Shown one piece after another: positions 32,085-40,565 of a stretch of DNA of 64,000 nt. The notes below the pieces were generated by a model. The model searched no databases, was not told where the DNA came from, and saw nothing but the letters and a program-made list of their open reading frames with translations. Source of the stretch: Bacteroidaceae bacterium. GTDB taxonomy: Bacteria > Bacteroidota > Bacteroidia > Bacteroidales > Bacteroidaceae. The position numbers were made by a program, and so were the translations under genes. Where the stretch lies: NCBI GenBank assembly GCA_017535725.1, contig JAFXTO010000025.1, positions 1 through 64,000 on the forward strand, written 5' to 3'. Every line of letters begins with the position of its first letter. Positions within the stretch are counted from its first letter, which is position 1.

Positions 32085-34679
32085 TCATCCACACCTGCTG
32101 GCTCCACAGTTGGTACAGATGAGGCATCCTTCCTGATAGACAAGGGATTCTTGTCCGCAGTTTGGGCATACCTGTCCGCGTGCTGCGGTGCCGTCGCTAA
32201 TGTACTTCTTCAGAGCTCGCTCCACACCGTTCTTCCATGTATTGATACTCTCACTGTTGAGGGACAACTGTCCAACGAGGCGAACGACATGATCTAAAGG
32301 CATCCGGTAGCGCAACACACTAGAAAGCAGCTTGGCGTAGTTCCAATATTCGGGATTAAACTTCTCTGAAAGACCTTCGACGGTGGTCTTATAGCCACGT
32401 TTGTTCTCGAACTGGAAGTCGTATCGCTTGGTTCCGTCGGGATTTATCCGCTTGATAATGCGCCCTTTAGTAACACTTTTTGGCAGCATGATACCTTCTT
32501 CATCGTCCTGTAATCCAGTAAAGATTTCGTAAGGATATCCATTGAGCAGTCCTACGAAAGCCACCCATTTCTCCTTGTTGTTCTGGAAACGTACGACGTC
32601 ACATTCGAGCACGTCGGGTCGCTTCTCCACCACTTCGGGAGGACGACACTCGGGCACCGGTTGCTGATGCCCGTGTTCCAAAGCGGGTGTATCTGGATGT
32701 TCCTCACCCTCCGGTGCTTTCTCCTTCTTTTTACTCACACTAATCATGACTCCACTTCGGGAACCGTCGCGATAGATAGTGCATCCCTTGCATCCACTGC
32801 GCCAAGCCTCCATGTAGAGATCGTTCACGAGCTGTTCGTCCACGTTACTGGGAAGATTGACGGTGACGCTGATACTATGGTCTACCCATTTCTGAATGGC
32901 TCCCTGCATACGCACTTTCATGAGCCAGTCGACATCGTTGGCAGTAGCTTTATAATAAGGTGACTGCTCCACGAGTTTGTCGATTTCCTCCTGGGTATAA
33001 CGCCGATTGGTATCGAGTCCGCAGGTCTTCATCCAGGTGAGGAAATGATGGTGGTAGACGATGTATTCCTCGAAGGAGTCGCCCGTCTCGTCCGTGAAGT
33101 CCACGTGAGCCTCAGGATCATTGGGATTAACCTTGCGACGCCTCTTGTAGACGGGCAGGAACACGGGCTCTATGCCACTGGTGGTCTGTGTCATCAGGGA
33201 GGTGGTGCCGGTGGGAGCTATCGTAAGGCAGGCCACATTGCGACGACCGTACTTGACCATTTCGTCATAGAGCTGGGGATCGGCAGCCTTGATACGCAGG
33301 ATAAAGGGGTTAGCCTCCTCACGCTGAGCATCGTACATCTCAAAAGCTCCACGCTCGCGAGCCAGCTGAACGCTGCTGGCGTAGGCGTTGAGGCAAACGG
33401 TTTTCTGTACTTCTACGGCAAAGTCCGTGGCGTCCTGAGTGCCATAGCGCAGACCCAATGCAGCAAGCATATCGCCTTCAGCAGTAATGCCCACTCCGGT
33501 TCGACGCCCCATGGAACTCTTGCGCAGTATCTTCTGCCAGAGGTAGCGTTCGGCACCCTTAACCTCTTCGCTTTGCGGGTCGGAATCTATCTTCTTGAGA
33601 ATGAGTTCTATCTTCTCGAGTTCGAGATCGATAATGTCATCCATTATACGCTGCGCCTTCTGGACGTGTTCGCGGAACAGCTGGAAGTTGAAGCGGGCGC
33701 TGGGGGTAAAGGGATTCTCTACGTAGGAATAGAGGTTCAGAGCCAGCAAGCGGCAACTGTCGTAGGGACAGAGAGGTATCTCGCCGCAAGGATTGGTGCT
33801 CACGGTACGGAAACCGAGGTCAGCATAGCAATCGGGCACGCTCTCACGCAAAATGGTATCCCAGAAGAGGACTCCGGGTTCGGCACTCTGCCAAGCGTTG
33901 TGAACAATTTTCCGCCAAAGCACAGAGGCATCGATTTCCTTGGTCACTATAGGTTCTGGGCTATCGATAGGGAACTGCTGAACATAGGGTTTTCCCTCTG
34001 CGGCAGCCTGCATGAAGGCATCATCGATTTTCACCGAGACATTAGCGCCCGTCACTTTCCCCTCCACCATCTTGGCATCGATAAAAGCCTCTGAATCAGG
34101 ATGCTTAATACTAACTGAGAGCATCAATGCACCACGGCGTCCGTCCTGAGCCACCTCACGAGTACTATTGCTGTAGCGTTCCATGAAAGGTACAAGACCT
34201 GTGCTGGTCAACGCAGAGTTCTTCACCGGAGTTCCAGCCGGACGCAGGTGCGAGAGGTCGTGACCCACGCCTCCGCGACGCTTCATCAACTGTACTTGTT
34301 CTTCATCGATGCGGATAATGGCTCCGTAACTATCGGCATCGCCGTCCAGTCCCACGACAAAGCAGTTGGACAACGATGCGACCTGATAGTGATTGCCGAT
34401 TCCCGTCATGGGAGAACCAGCAGGAATGATGTAGCGAAAGTGGTCGAGCAGGTCAAAGACCTCCTGAGCCGAAAGAGGATTGGAGTACTTCCGTTCAATA
34501 CGCGCCACTTCCATGGCGATACGCCAATGCATATCCTTAGGACTCTTCTCATAGATATTGCCGAAAGAGTCCTTCATAGCATATTTGTTTACCCAAACAC
34601 GAGCTGCAAGTTCGTCGCCCGCAAAATAATCTAAGGAAGCCTCGAAGGCTTCGTCGTATGTATAGGTCTGTTCCACCAT
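32085..34679 (-). CDS. nrdJ: Adenosylcobalamin-dependent (class II) ribonucleotide reductase
   Basis: 864 residues. The conserved Cys/Asn/Glu catalytic loop is NPCGEIPLCPYDSC, and the early region holds GIGNHYQVASLSNCFVV. The C-terminus ends in a four-cysteine zinc motif (CPNCG, CTNCG), as is usual in NrdJ. It makes deoxynucleotides without an oxygen-dependent partner subunit and needs B12, suiting an anaerobe. No ATP-cone or NrdR box was identified by eye. Confidence 0.93.
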   Translation of the reverse strand: MVEQTYTYDEAFEASLDYFAGDELAARVWVNKYAMKDSFGNIYEKSPKDMHWRIAMEVARIERKYSNPLSAQEVFDLLDHFRYIIPAGSPMTGIGNHYQVASLSNCFVVGLDGDADSYGAIIRIDEEQVQLMKRRGGVGHDLSHLRPAGTPVKNSALTSTGLVPFMERYSNSTREVAQDGRRGALMLSVSIKHPDSEAFIDAKMVEGKVTGANVSVKIDDAFMQAAAEGKPYVQQFPIDSPEPIVTKEIDASVLWRKIVHNAWQSAEPGVLFWDTILRESVPDCYADLGFRTVSTNPCGEIPLCPYDSCRLLALNLYSYVENPFTPSARFNFQLFREHVQKAQRIMDDIIDLELEKIELILKKIDSDPQSEEVKGAERYLWQKILRKSSMGRRTGVGITAEGDMLAALGLRYGTQDATDFAVEVQKTVCLNAYASSVQLARERGAFEMYDAQREEANPFILRIKAADPQLYDEMVKYGRRNVACLTIAPTGTTSLMTQTTSGIEPVFLPVYKRRRKVNPNDPEAHVDFTDETGDSFEEYIVYHHHFLTWMKTCGLDTNRRYTQEEIDKLVEQSPYYKATANDVDWLMKVRMQGAIQKWVDHSISVTVNLPSNVDEQLVNDLYMEAWRSGCKGCTIYRDGSRSGVMISVSKKKEKAPEGEEHPDTPALEHGHQQPVPECRPPEVVEKRPDVLECDVVRFQNNKEKWVAFVGLLNGYPYEIFTGLQDDEEGIMLPKSVTKGRIIKRINPDGTKRYDFQFENKRGYKTTVEGLSEKFNPEYWNYAKLLSSVLRYRMPLDHVVRLVGQLSLNSESINTWKNGVERALKKYISDGTAARGQVCPNCGQESLVYQEGCLICTNCGASRCG

Positions 34680-34722
34680 GTATTTTGGTAAAGTAAAAAA
34701 ATAATAAATCTTTGATTCAAGA

Positions 34723-35205
34723 TTAGTTACGGTTGTCTTCGTCCCTATAGGCCGCTACGCCGACAGCATCCATGAAAACAATATTGGGATCATAACCCTC
34801 ATGCTGCTCCAACATGATGAAGCCTACAGGCAACTGCCACTTGAAGCTGGTGCCCACGGCCTCGTAGGGTTCACCATAGCGAGACGTCAGGGAGTCCACG
34901 AGTTCGTCCAGAGGTACGTTGTGGGGCTGAGCCATGATGCGCCACACGGTCTTTGTCTTCTTCGTAAAATTCACCCGGAATTGCTGAGGATGCCCCAGAA
35001 GGTTACCCTTGAAGACGAAAAACAGTTGGTTGAGGTCACGCTGCTGCTGCTTATAGCCCTGCTTCTGCAGCGCCTTGGAGAAGTCATAGATGTCGCCCTG
35101 AACAGGAACGCCTTCGAACATGAGGTGTTCCGGAGCCTGGGGTTCCTGCGCCATCAAAAAAGGGGCTGCAAGAACCATTAGGAAGGTCAGAAAGAGTTTT
35201 TTCAT
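34723..35205 (-). CDS. Small exported protein of unknown function
   Basis: 160 residues with a signal peptide (MKKLFLTFLMVLAAPFLMA). The mature part has a KKTKTVWRIMAQPHNVPLDE region and a Tyr-rich C-terminal part. Related small exported proteins occur in Bacteroidales, but I know of no function. It lies 43 bases upstream of nrdJ in the same direction, with its own promoter. Confidence 0.7.
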   Translation of the reverse strand: MKKLFLTFLMVLAAPFLMAQEPQAPEHLMFEGVPVQGDIYDFSKALQKQGYKQQQRDLNQLFFVFKGNLLGHPQQFRVNFTKKTKTVWRIMAQPHNVPLDELVDSLTSRYGEPYEAVGTSFKWQLPVGFIMLEQHEGYDPNIVFMDAVGVAAYRDEDNRN

Positions 35206-35239
35206 TGCCTATAGAATAAATAAGGTGATTATTTCGGCA

Positions 35240-35270
35240 CAAAATTAGCTTTTCTATTTGAAGCTACCAA
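35240..35270 (-). promoter_or_regulatory. Promoter of the small exported protein gene
   Basis: On the minus strand TAATTTTG (35247-35240) lies 20 bases after TTTG, matching the consensus. Confidence 0.65.
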
Positions 35271-35289
35271 ACATTTCACATTTTTTATG

Positions 35290-35297
35290 TACCTTTG
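35290..35297 (+). promoter_or_regulatory. -7 box of the nitroreductase gene
   Basis: TACCTTTG on the plus strand, 35 bases before the ATG at 35332. It excludes the in-frame ATG at 35287. Confidence 0.7.
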
Positions 35298-35331
35298 CCG
35301 TCGATTTCGTTCAAGAATACTTCTTATATAT

Positions 35332-36072
35332 ATGGAAACGATACGAACCAGACGAACAGTCCGACAATACAGCGGACGAGATATCGAACCCGAAATGCTC
35401 CACCAGTTGCTGAATGATGCTGCGCGAACCCAAACGATGGGGAACCTACAGCTCTACAGCGTAATCATCACTCGCTCCACCCAAGGGAAGGCAGCCCTAG
35501 CACCTGCGCACTTCAACCAACCGATGGTTCAGGGGGCACCTGTTGTGCTGACCATCTGCGCCGACTTCCGCCGCGTCACCACCTGGGCTCTCTGCCGAAA
35601 GGGAAACCCTGGTTATGACAACCTGTTGAGTTTCATGAATGCAGCCACCGATGCGTTGCTCTTCACTCAGACCTTCTGCAACCTGGCCGAAGAATCGGGG
35701 CTTGGTCTCTGCTTCCTCGGGACAACCATCTATCAACCGCAGGCCATCATCGACGCTTTACACCTACCTAAGCTGGTATTCCCTGTGGCAACATTGACCG
35801 TGGGATGGCCAGCTGAAGAACCTCCCCTTTCCGACCGGCTCCCCATGGAGAGCTTCGTACACGAAGAGACCTACCACGACCCCACGCCCGAAGACATCAA
35901 CAAATTCTATGCTGAGAAAGAAGCGTTGCCGGAAAACCGCGAGTTCGTGCGTATCAACAACAAGGAAACCCTCGCGCAGATTTTTACGGATATCAGATAC
36001 ACCAAGAGCGACAACGAACAACTGAGCCGAACACTCTCGGAGGCTCTGCGGCGCCAAGGTTTCCTTCAGTAA
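35332..36072 (+). CDS. Nitroreductase family flavoprotein
   Basis: 246 residues starting METIRTRRTVRQYSGRDIEP, where RRTVRQY is the usual FMN-phosphate binding stretch. The middle holds the dimer and FMN region (AATDALLFTQTFCNLAEESG, LGLCFLGTTIY). Such enzymes reduce nitro compounds, quinones or flavins with NAD(P)H; the natural substrate is unknown. A long tail after residue 190 is typical of one Bacteroidales subgroup. Confidence 0.88.
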   Translation: METIRTRRTVRQYSGRDIEPEMLHQLLNDAARTQTMGNLQLYSVIITRSTQGKAALAPAHFNQPMVQGAPVVLTICADFRRVTTWALCRKGNPGYDNLLSFMNAATDALLFTQTFCNLAEESGLGLCFLGTTIYQPQAIIDALHLPKLVFPVATLTVGWPAEEPPLSDRLPMESFVHEETYHDPTPEDINKFYAEKEALPENREFVRINNKETLAQIFTDIRYTKSDNEQLSRTLSEALRRQGFLQ

Positions 36073-36094
36073 TTAATTGGGTAGGAGGCTTCTC

Positions 36095-37501
36095 CTATTG
36101 CAGGAGCTGGGCTTCGAGTTCGCCGATGCGAGCAGAGAATGCGCTGTCAGTATCCATTCGTTGTTCCACACAATGACAAGAATGTAACACCGTAGCATGG
36201 TTGCGTCCTCCAATGGCTTGCCCTATTTTCGTGGTACTCATCCTCGTATGTTTCTGTACCAGATACATAGCCACTTGCCGTGCGATGACTACGGATGCCT
36301 TGCGACTCTTGGAAAGTACGTCGGCGGGGTCTATCTCAAAGAAAGAACACGTATGCTCCAAGATTTGCGTGGGAGTGAGTTCACGACGCTGCTGCTCACG
36401 CTGTTTGCCTAAGGTGTGCTCAATTACGCGCTCAGCCATCTGAACATCGATATCGCTGTTCCAGACCACGGAGTAGGCCATCATGGAATGGACGATGCCT
36501 TCAAGGTCCCTGACGGTACATTCCACATTCTGGGAGATGTAGTCTATGACAGACTCTGGTATTCGCAATCCATTCTGCCGAATCTTGCTTCGCAGGATTT
36601 CGCGACGCAAGTCTGTGTCCGGACGTTCCAGTTCTGCCAGCAATCCCCACTTAAAGCGGGTCAGCAGCCGTTCCTCCAGACCCTGAAGGGCCATAGGCGG
36701 ACGGTCGCAGGTGAGAATGAGCTGACGACCATTCTGGTGCAGGTGGTTGAAAATGTGGAAAAACGTCTGTTGGGTGCCCGGCGTCACGAACTCCTGTACA
36801 TCGTCAATAATGAGGACATCCATGCTCTGGTAGAAAGAGATGAAGTCGTTCGTCTTGTTCTGACGAACGCTGTCGGTGTACTGCACTTGGAAGAGGTGTG
36901 CCGAGACGTAGAGCACGCGTTTCTCAGGATGCAGTTCCTTCAGGTGTGTACCAATGGCGTTCACCAGATGTGTCTTTCCCACACCGGAAGGCCCGTAGAT
37001 GAACAGCGGGTTAAAGGTCGTCTGACGCGGATTCTGGGCAATGGCCAGTCCTACAGTACGGGGGAGCTTGTTGGAATTACCCTCCACGAAGTTGTCGAAC
37101 GTGTAGTTGGGATTCAACTGAGAGTCCAGATGCTGCAACATGAGAGGACTCTTGTTGGCTGGAGCTCCTACTACGGGAGTGTCCACGGCCGTTGTGCGCT
37201 GAGTTCCTTGCACAACCATATCCTCCCCATTCGTGGAATCCGCGTGTACATTATAATATAAGGAGACACCTTGGCCATAGACCCTATAGAGCACCTTTCG
37301 CAGCAAATCGAGGTAATGCGCCTCCAGATGCTCGCGGAAATAGTGGGTGGGAACACCCATATAGACTCTCCGCTCAGCCTCGTCAAAGGTGACGGGACTG
37401 ATGTTGGCGAACCAGGTTTCATAGGCTTGCTGCTGAACGTTGTGACGAATCAGCTGCAAACATTGGTTCCACTTAGAATCTATAATGGGTTGATTTTCCA
37501 T
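36095..37501 (-). CDS. dnaA: Chromosomal replication initiator DnaA
   Basis: 468 residues. Domain I (residues 1-90) has the WFANISPVTFDEAERRVYMG pattern. Walker A is GPSGVGKTHL and Walker B LIIDDVQEF. The C-terminal DNA-binding signature is IGGRNHATVLHSCHCV. It opens oriC and binds DnaA boxes. It is transcribed alone from a promoter about 45 bases upstream. I see no cluster of TTATCCACA-type boxes in the flanking 37502-37838 gap. Confidence 0.97.
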   Translation of the reverse strand: MENQPIIDSKWNQCLQLIRHNVQQQAYETWFANISPVTFDEAERRVYMGVPTHYFREHLEAHYLDLLRKVLYRVYGQGVSLYYNVHADSTNGEDMVVQGTQRTTAVDTPVVGAPANKSPLMLQHLDSQLNPNYTFDNFVEGNSNKLPRTVGLAIAQNPRQTTFNPLFIYGPSGVGKTHLVNAIGTHLKELHPEKRVLYVSAHLFQVQYTDSVRQNKTNDFISFYQSMDVLIIDDVQEFVTPGTQQTFFHIFNHLHQNGRQLILTCDRPPMALQGLEERLLTRFKWGLLAELERPDTDLRREILRSKIRQNGLRIPESVIDYISQNVECTVRDLEGIVHSMMAYSVVWNSDIDVQMAERVIEHTLGKQREQQRRELTPTQILEHTCSFFEIDPADVLSKSRKASVVIARQVAMYLVQKHTRMSTTKIGQAIGGRNHATVLHSCHCVEQRMDTDSAFSARIGELEAQLLQ

Positions 37502-37544
37502 TCTCTTTGGTAAAGTGCCTCTCTATTAGGACCGAATTGCGGTG

Positions 37545-37552
37545 CAAAGGTA
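37545..37552 (-). promoter_or_regulatory. -7 box of dnaA
   Basis: TACCTTTG on the minus strand, about 45 bases before the dnaA ATG. Confidence 0.7.
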
Positions 37553-37698
37553 CGTCTTTTTTTTGGAACTACAAAATGAGCCTCAAAAAAAAGATTTATT
37601 CAAATGGAGGCTAAATGGCACATTTTCACAAGGCTGAACCTTACCATCAAAAAAACAATTCTAAAACACCTTGCAAAATAACAAATTGGTGGAAAACA

Positions 37699-37737
37699 AA
37701 AAGTTGGAAAAGATTAGAAAAATCTCATCCAACTTTT
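37699..37737. terminator. Bidirectional hairpin terminator between the MCE gene and dnaA
   Basis: AAAAGTTGGA (37699-37708) pairs with TCCAACTTTT (37728-37737), with an inner AGATT/AATCT. T-rich stretches follow on both strands. It would end the amidase-MCE transcript before dnaA. The rest of 37553-37838 is AT-rich without a gene. Confidence 0.65.
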
Positions 37738-37838
37738 ATTTTTGAGGTTAAGAAACGCTATCTAAAAAAGTTACAAAGGCTGGTTGTAAATGTTTCTTCC
37801 TTGCGTTTTTATTTAGAAAATTTCTTTTTATACGTATT

Positions 37839-38741
37839 TCAGTCTTGTTTTTTATCCTTCTTCCCAAAAAGGGAGAAGTGGACGTAGCGTTTGGGGTTGG
37901 CTTTCAGGTCTTCAAGCAGATTGGCCGCTCCCAAGGAGGTCCGATTGAGGTTTCCGTAGAGGGCTGTATCGTTCAGCAGGAGGCCGATATTGTTGTCCTT
38001 GGAGTTCAGTTGTGCGGTCATCTGCTGAACTTTCCCCATGACATTATCCACCTTGGCCAGTGTGGCCGAAAGATTCAGCTGCTTAAGGCTGTCGGTCAGA
38101 GCCACGACGTTCTCTCCTGCGCGGTTGAAGGTCTGTGTCAACTGGGGCAAGTCCTTTTCGAGCAAATGGTTCAGGTCACGTGAAGTGGTTCCGAGGGAAG
38201 CCGTGAGCTGCTTTGCATTGACGAGGATAGCCTGAATATTGCTGTCTCCAACCACGGTATTCAAGGTGGTCAGCAAGGTATCTACCTTGGCCAGCGTCTG
38301 GTCGAGTTTAGGAATCAGTTCTCCGGCTCGGGCCATGAGTCCATTGTTGGCTTGCGAAGGGATGGTATCGCCAGGTGAAAAGCGCTCCATCGGGTTGTTG
38401 CCCATCATCAGGTTCAGGGTGCAACCGCCCAACATGGCTTCGTCCAGGACAGCCACCGTCCCGGCTGGAACTCGCATACCATGCTCCACGGTGATTTCTA
38501 CGATAACACCTTTACCCGGATGTTCGTAGTCATAACGGATGTTAGAGACGATACCTACATTGTAGCCGTCGGCATACACAGGACTTGACTTGGCCAAAGC
38601 CTTGGCGTTTCGGAAGTTGATATAATAGGTGTCCTGTGTCGTGAAGAGCTGGGCACCTTGCAGGAAATTGATAATCACGAAAAGGACAATCAGGGCGATA
38701 ATACCCGTGACTCCGATCTTTACTTCTCGGGAGATGGTCAT
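37839..38741 (-). CDS. MCE (MlaD-like) family lipid-transport protein
   Basis: 300 residues. An N-terminal anchor (IGVTGIIALIVLFVIINFL, about 8-28) precedes an MCE domain (about 38-115, with VGIVSNIRYDYEHPGKGVIV). A long helical C-terminal part made of LKQLNLSATLAKVDNVMGK-type repeats follows. MCE proteins form rings that carry phospholipids between the membranes. The partner ABC genes (MlaE, MlaF) are not next to it in this window. Confidence 0.88.
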   Translation of the reverse strand: MTISREVKIGVTGIIALIVLFVIINFLQGAQLFTTQDTYYINFRNAKALAKSSPVYADGYNVGIVSNIRYDYEHPGKGVIVEITVEHGMRVPAGTVAVLDEAMLGGCTLNLMMGNNPMERFSPGDTIPSQANNGLMARAGELIPKLDQTLAKVDTLLTTLNTVVGDSNIQAILVNAKQLTASLGTTSRDLNHLLEKDLPQLTQTFNRAGENVVALTDSLKQLNLSATLAKVDNVMGKVQQMTAQLNSKDNNIGLLLNDTALYGNLNRTSLGAANLLEDLKANPKRYVHFSLFGKKDKKQD

Positions 38742-38746
38742 AAGGA

Positions 38747-39556
38747 TTATTTCTGTGTTTCTTTGTATTTCTTAATTGCTTGATAAATACTCTGCGCCAG
38801 CTGGTTTACTCCACGGTCGCTGGTCAGGTAAGCCTCCTCGGAGGCGGTGGTGATGTAGCCCAGTTCGATAAGACAGGAGGGCATGGAGGTCGCTCTCAGA
38901 ACCAGGAATCCGGCCTGATGAACACCCTTGTCCGGTCTCCCTGCTGAACGGAACTGCTTCTGTACGAGGGTAGCCATTCGCACGCTCTTCTCCATGTTCT
39001 GATCCTGCATGAACTCAAAGATGATGTAGGATTCAGAACTATTGGGGTCGAATCCTTCGTAGCGGTTTTCGTAGTCTTTCTCCAGACTGATAACGGAATT
39101 CTCACGCTTGGCGACATCCAGATTATCTGCAGCTCGGTGCATACCGAGGGTGTAGGTCTCACTTCCCGCCATCTTTTTCTTTCCGGGGAGGGCGTTGGTA
39201 TGAATGCTCACGAAGAGATCCGCCTTCGCTTTGTTGGCGATATTGGCGCGCTCATCCAGTTCCACTAAGACATCGGTCTTGCGGGTGTACACGACCTTGA
39301 CGTCCTTCAGGTTTTGCTCGACAAGTTTTCCTACTGCGAGGGTTACAGCGAGGTTGATATTCTTCTCCTTGACTCGTCCTGTCCCCAAAGCGCCTGGATC
39401 CTTGCCACCATGACCTGCATCAAGCACAAGCGTGAACGCAGCCTTTTTGCTGGAGGCGGGAGTGGCGGCGGAAACAGGATTCAACAGAGGCAGGAAAAAT
39501 AGGGTCAGCGCCAACAACGCGACCGTAAGAATATGCCTATGGGTACTCGCTCTCAT
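38747..39556 (-). CDS. N-acetylmuramoyl-L-alanine amidase (Amidase_3)
   Basis: 269 residues from MRASTHRHILTVALLALTL, a signal peptide ending before VSAATP. Zinc ligands are the His in VLDAGHGGKDPGALG, a Glu after it and the His in FVSIHTNALPG; the catalytic Glu is in CLIELGYIT. It cuts peptide stems off peptidoglycan during cell separation. An in-frame ATG at 39598 is excluded because the -7 box lies downstream of it. The gene is 5 bases upstream of the MCE gene and likely co-transcribed. Confidence 0.93.
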   Translation of the reverse strand: MRASTHRHILTVALLALTLFFLPLLNPVSAATPASSKKAAFTLVLDAGHGGKDPGALGTGRVKEKNINLAVTLAVGKLVEQNLKDVKVVYTRKTDVLVELDERANIANKAKADLFVSIHTNALPGKKKMAGSETYTLGMHRAADNLDVAKRENSVISLEKDYENRYEGFDPNSSESYIIFEFMQDQNMEKSVRMATLVQKQFRSAGRPDKGVHQAGFLVLRATSMPSCLIELGYITTASEEAYLTSDRGVNQLAQSIYQAIKKYKETQK

Positions 39557-39567
39557 AAAATTGGGTG

Positions 39568-39575
39568 CAAATATA
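39568..39575 (-). promoter_or_regulatory. -7 box of the amidase-MCE operon
   Basis: TATATTTG on the minus strand, 12 bases before the amidase ATG at 39556, so the leader is very short. Confidence 0.6.
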
Positions 39576-39639
39576 CTGCAAAATTGGTTCAAAGACAAAA
39601 AAAGCCACTTCTTTTTTTGGGAGGACGCTCATTTTGTGC

Positions 39640-39647
39640 TATCTTTG
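39640..39647 (+). promoter_or_regulatory. -7 box of the ATPase-DUF4435 operon
   Basis: TATCTTTG on the plus strand, 54 bases before the ATPase ATG at 39701. Confidence 0.6.
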
Positions 39648-39700
39648 CCCCTGAAAAGGATAAAAAGTGTACCTTTTAAAGGATAAAAACAGGACTATCT

Positions 39701-40534
39701 ATGATTGGACTTTACATCAAAAGCATCGAAATAGAATCGCTCTGGCGAGGCACCCGGCACATCTTCTGGAACTTGCGTCCGGGAGTGAACGTGCTCAGTG
39801 GAATCAACGGAGTGGGCAAGAGCACCATCCTCCGCCGCACCATCCGCCGTCTCACCCAGAGCCGCGAAGCCATCGAACGCAACATCACGTTGGGAGGAGT
39901 GCGTCTGACCTTCGAGCCAGAAGAAGCGGACAGCGTTCGCTACGACGTCATCCGTAGTACCGACCGCCCGCTGGTCAGCGCAGACATCGCCAGTAAGGTG
40001 GCCGATGCGCATATCTCCACGGAGCTGGACTGGGAGCTCTACCAACTGCAGCGTCGCTTCCTGGATTTCCAGGTCAACCAGTCGAACCGCATCGTCAACC
40101 TCTTCACCCAAGGAGTACCCGATGCCCAGCAAAAAGCGGCTGAAATCGCCCAGGAGAAGGCCCACTTCCAGGACCTTGTAGACGAACTCTTCAGTCCCAC
40201 GGGGAAGGTCATCGACCGCACGGCCAACGAGCTCTTCTTCCACCAACTGGGAGAACGTATTACGCCCTATATGCTGTCCAGCGGCGAGAAGCAGATACTG
40301 ATTATCCTGCTGACCGTACTGGTTCAGAACCGCGAGCCCTACGTCCTGCTCATGGACGAGCCGGAAATCAGCCTGCATATCGAATGGCAACAGAAGCTGC
40401 TGGATCTCATCGTTGACCTGAATCCAAACGCACAAATCATCATCACCACGCACTCCCCTGCCGTCATCATGAATGGTTGGATGGATCGCGTGACTGATGT
40501 CGAAGACATCATTGTAAAAGACAAACCCAATTAG
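39701..40534 (+). CDS. ABC-type AAA ATPase paired with DUF4435 (AriA-like)
   Basis: 277 residues. Walker A is GINGVGKSTIL, the ABC signature LSSGEKQILIILL, Walker B LLMDEPEISLHIEWQQ and the switch His lies in ITTHSPAVI. This is the RecF/OLD-like branch of ABC ATPases, here without a large coiled-coil arm. The DUF4435 gene follows 31 bases later. An ATPase beside a DUF4435 protein is the layout of the PARIS anti-phage system (AriA-AriB), but this ATPase is short, and similar pairs are widespread in Bacteroidales, so a defence role is only possible. Confidence 0.85.
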   Translation: MIGLYIKSIEIESLWRGTRHIFWNLRPGVNVLSGINGVGKSTILRRTIRRLTQSREAIERNITLGGVRLTFEPEEADSVRYDVIRSTDRPLVSADIASKVADAHISTELDWELYQLQRRFLDFQVNQSNRIVNLFTQGVPDAQQKAAEIAQEKAHFQDLVDELFSPTGKVIDRTANELFFHQLGERITPYMLSSGEKQILIILLTVLVQNREPYVLLMDEPEISLHIEWQQKLLDLIVDLNPNAQIIITTHSPAVIMNGWMDRVTDVEDIIVKDKPN

Positions 40535-40565
40535 GCAATATTAGGAAACACCGTTGGAGTAAGCA

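Noticed and set aside
37502-37838. Chromosomal origin next to dnaA
   Set aside because: The gap is AT-rich, but I found no cluster of TTATCCACA-type DnaA boxes; the main structure is a terminator hairpin.
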